Shown: positions 4,875 to 6,734 of the stretch, piece after piece
Layout of the letters: every line of letters begins with the position of its first letter
Position numbering within the stretch: the first letter of the stretch is position 1
NCBI GenBank assembly: GCA_946619625.1
Contig: CAMOMF010000031.1
Span: forward strand, 1 to 6,734
DNA: 6,734 nucleotides
Reading direction: 5' to 3'
Origin: an uncultured Bacteroidales bacterium
Lineage (GTDB): Bacteria > Bacteroidota > Bacteroidia > Bacteroidales > Paludibacteraceae
Notes under the pieces: model-generated
Databases searched by the model: none
What the model was told of the DNA's origin: nothing
The model's input: the letters and a program-made list of their open reading frames with translations, nothing else
Program-made: the position numbers and the translations under genes

Positions 4875-6617
4875 TTACCACGTAAAATCATATGTTACGA
4901 CTACGCCCTCCTCTTGGGGCACATACCGACATACCCCGCCGGTGCAATTGAACCCCGCACGTGTCTTGCTGTACCCCGCCGAAAGCCGGTGCGCGTTTTT
5001 CTGCCAAGTGACCAGTGCCGAGAAATAGTGTTGTCCGTGCTCTTCGGTCAATATTCCGTCGGGTCTGCCAATACAATACTGGTCGGAGAGAGAGATCATC
5101 AGTTGCTTGAACAGCGACAACTCGTACAGCGCAAATATCCACTGCCCGGCATCGTTGGGCGTGAACAGATACTGCAGTTCGGCGCGCATCTGCACATTGT
5201 GGTTGGTAGCCCATTTCACATCGAGCACGCCAATGCCTGACCGGATTATCTCGCCGTGACCTTCGATGACGGCTTTGTTGTAAGTCTGATACATGAGCAT
5301 GGCGTTGATGTACCAGTCTTTTGCGGCGCGTTTGTTCAGTTCCAGATGCACATCGGTGTAGTACTCATCGGGCATGTCCACCCATCGCTTGCCCAGTCCG
5401 CGCACATGCGAGCCGTTGAGCCGGAGCGTCGTGCCGTACTTGCCGCCCATGGGGGTGCGGCGCTTCCATGTGTAGCAAATCTCCCCCTGGAACGCCCACT
5501 CGCCGTCCATCTGGGTGGCATATTGGTCCATGGCGGGCAAGGCGTATGTATGTTGGTAGGCAAACGCAGGCAGGTGGTTGATCTGTCCCGCCGTGCCGGT
5601 GAGTTTTCTGTCGCTGCGGAAAGACATGTTCTCCGAACGCTTTGCCTGCACGATAAAGGAAAAACCTTTCTTGGAGTAACTGAGCGAAGCCAGCAGTGCA
5701 TCGCCGTGCCGGTAGGAGAAAGCGTTCTCCACAATGGGGTCGTTGGCTTTGTAGGCATACTCTATCAGGGCGTTCCACCCCTTCATGGCGAAACTTGCGC
5801 GGATGTCGCCTGCACCCACCCGTTCGGGCAGGTTGTAGTAGTAATAGTTGCCGTCCGATGCCTGCGTGACTATCGTGTCAAATGCCTGATACTTGGATAC
5901 GAAACTGCCTCCGATGGTCAGGTTGGCACCGGCATCCTGCATGCGTGCGCTCCATCGGCTGATTTCCAACTCGAGGTCGGTTCCCATGATGGCGTCTTGG
6001 CTGTAGTTCCACCCCCAGGCATGGTCGGTGTAGCAGTTCCAGTAGCGCCGCTGTTTGCCGCCGAGCGCCTCCAGGGAGACCCCTTTGTACGGCCGTAGTT
6101 CCAGTTTGCCGCCACGGAGCGAGTTGTCCACCCCCAGCGAACGCTCTTCGTACAAGCGCAGTATCAGTCCTGATCCGAACTGACCATACACATCGCCCAC
6201 GGTGACGCTTCCCCAGCGGAAGTCGGCGGACGCATGGAGGTGGGAGATACCATATCCGCGGAAGTCGGCATCGTAACCCAACAACGGCCATTGCAGCAAC
6301 TCGGCGCGTGTGGCAGCGGAAAAGCCGGTGAACTGCAGCGGATTGTCGCCATGGTGCTCGTATCGCACCCCCACATCAGCATAGGTGTTGGACAGGTGGT
6401 CGATGGGTGCCCATGAGGCACGCGGCGCGGTACGGTCCCCCGAGACATCGGTGGTGGGGAACAGGCTGGAGTGCTGAACCGCGCCGGATACGGTCCATGC
6501 CGCCGGAACAGACAGCGTGTCCTGTGCCCATGCACCCACGCCGGTCATACTCATCGCGCCAATGAGTACACAGAGTCTATGCAACCGTGTCCGTAATATG
6601 TGAAGAACAGCCTTCAA
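4875..6617 (-). CDS. DUF6029-like outer-membrane beta-barrel protein
   Basis: The 580-aa product has a Sec signal peptide (basic n-region with several Arg, hydrophobic stretch LCVLIGAMSMTGVGAWA, likely cleaved before Gln32). The rest is rich in alternating aromatic/hydrophobic and Gly/polar residues and ends in TYDFTW, an aromatic C-terminus typical of outer-membrane barrels. The segment GDVYGQFGSG, LILRLYEERS, LGVDNSLRGG (141-170) and the near-terminal N-C-T-G-G-V-C-R motif are what I recall of the DUF6029 family of Bacteroidetes; I cannot confirm it by search. Cys558 and Cys563 lie just before the last strand and could form a disulfide. No ATG start fits: the reading frame opens after the upstream stop as TAA-CCA-TTG, so TTG at 6617 is the most likely start, with TTG at codon 12 as an alternative. 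It is packed between two thioredoxin-fold genes. Its substrate or function is unknown. Confidence 0.85.
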   Translation of the reverse strand: MKAVLHILRTRLHRLCVLIGAMSMTGVGAWAQDTLSVPAAWTVSGAVQHSSLFPTTDVSGDRTAPRASWAPIDHLSNTYADVGVRYEHHGDNPLQFTGFSAATRAELLQWPLLGYDADFRGYGISHLHASADFRWGSVTVGDVYGQFGSGLILRLYEERSLGVDNSLRGGKLELRPYKGVSLEALGGKQRRYWNCYTDHAWGWNYSQDAIMGTDLELEISRWSARMQDAGANLTIGGSFVSKYQAFDTIVTQASDGNYYYYNLPERVGAGDIRASFAMKGWNALIEYAYKANDPIVENAFSYRHGDALLASLSYSKKGFSFIVQAKRSENMSFRSDRKLTGTAGQINHLPAFAYQHTYALPAMDQYATQMDGEWAFQGEICYTWKRRTPMGGKYGTTLRLNGSHVRGLGKRWVDMPDEYYTDVHLELNKRAAKDWYINAMLMYQTYNKAVIEGHGEIIRSGIGVLDVKWATNHNVQMRAELQYLFTPNDAGQWIFALYELSLFKQLMISLSDQYCIGRPDGILTEEHGQHYFSALVTWQKNAHRLSAGYSKTRAGFNCTGGVCRYVPQEEGVVVTYDFTW

Positions 6618-6620
6618 TGG

Positions 6621-6734
6621 TTATTTCAAATGTTTGATTAAGTCGTACAGGTCTTCTTCCTGCCCATCGGTGTAGCCCGAATGGTTGTGTACTATTTCGC
6701 CCTTGCCGTTCAGGACAAACACATGCGGCACGGA
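6621..6734 (-). CDS. C-terminal end of a thioredoxin-fold protein (TlpA / AhpC-TSA-like), 5' part outside window
   Basis: Only the last 37 codons are present, beginning S-V-P-H-V-F-V-L-N-G-K-G-E-I-V and ending DLIKHLK-stop. The pattern cis-Pro, then strand, then turn with Gly, then strand (VPxxFVLNxxGEIV), then Gly-Tyr and a final amphipathic helix, is the C-terminal half of TlpA/ResA/thioredoxin-like domains; Pro3 of the fragment would be the conserved cis-proline facing the CxxC motif. The CxxC motif and any signal peptide are outside the window, so redox activity cannot be confirmed. The stop codon is three bases from, and in the same frame as, the start of the barrel gene, so the two are one transcription unit. 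Confidence 0.8.
   Translation of the reverse strand, partial: SVPHVFVLNGKGEIVHNHSGYTDGQEEDLYDLIKHLK

Noticed and set aside
5256..6098. A 280-codon open frame on the plus strand opposite the barrel gene
   Set aside because: It is antisense to a well-supported barrel gene with signal peptide and aromatic C-terminus; its translation has no recognisable domain and no matching gene context.

Overview
The window comes from an anaerobic member of the Bacteroidetes, most likely order Bacteroidales. Three things point there: a near-perfect Bacteroidetes promoter (TTTG, 20 bases, TAAATTTG), starts without Shine-Dalgarno sequences, and several Bacteroidetes-type families (Omp28-like thioredoxin-fold lipoproteins, a DUF6029-like outer-membrane barrel, and the small subunit of a two-subunit methylmalonyl-CoA mutase). 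The genus cannot be fixed. Every gene I can support lies on the minus strand, so transcription runs from high to low coordinates.

Layout in the order of transcription. (1) 6734-6621: the last 37 codons of a thioredoxin-fold (TlpA/AhpC-TSA-like) protein. (2) 6617-4875: a 580-aa outer-membrane beta-barrel of the DUF6029 type, with an apparent TTG start. (3) 4873-4007: a 288-aa Omp28-like lipoprotein with a CVNC motif. (4) 4003-3518: a 161-aa lipoprotein of unknown function with three clustered cysteines. (5) After a 140-base gap carrying short tandem duplications, 3377-2022: a 451-aa lipoprotein with an Omp28-like thioredoxin domain (CGYC) and an additional C-terminal domain. (6) 2021-1812: a gap holding an inverted repeat that looks like the terminator of the upstream operon, with the mutA promoter nested inside it, then a leader of roughly 170 bases. 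(7) 1811-1: mutA, cut by the left edge of the window after 603 codons.

Genes 1-4 are separated by only 1-3 bases and form one operon; gene 5 is probably its last member. Four of the five products are exported, three are lipoproteins, and three carry a thioredoxin fold (two with visible CxxC motifs; the CxxC region of the third lies outside the window). The barrel has a C-x4-C pair just before its last strand. The simplest reading is a cell-envelope thiol/disulfide module that services, or is displayed with, an outer-membrane barrel. That is inference from context and motifs.

mutA is an unrelated, cytoplasmic central-metabolism gene: with MutB it interconverts succinyl-CoA and methylmalonyl-CoA on the route to or from propionate. 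Its main oddity is two cysteine-rich segments, seven Cys in 26 residues and an HCCHCC block, in a subunit not expected to bind any cofactor. These segments and the promoter nested in an inverted repeat are the two items I would check first. I found no tRNA, rRNA, mobile element or CRISPR array.
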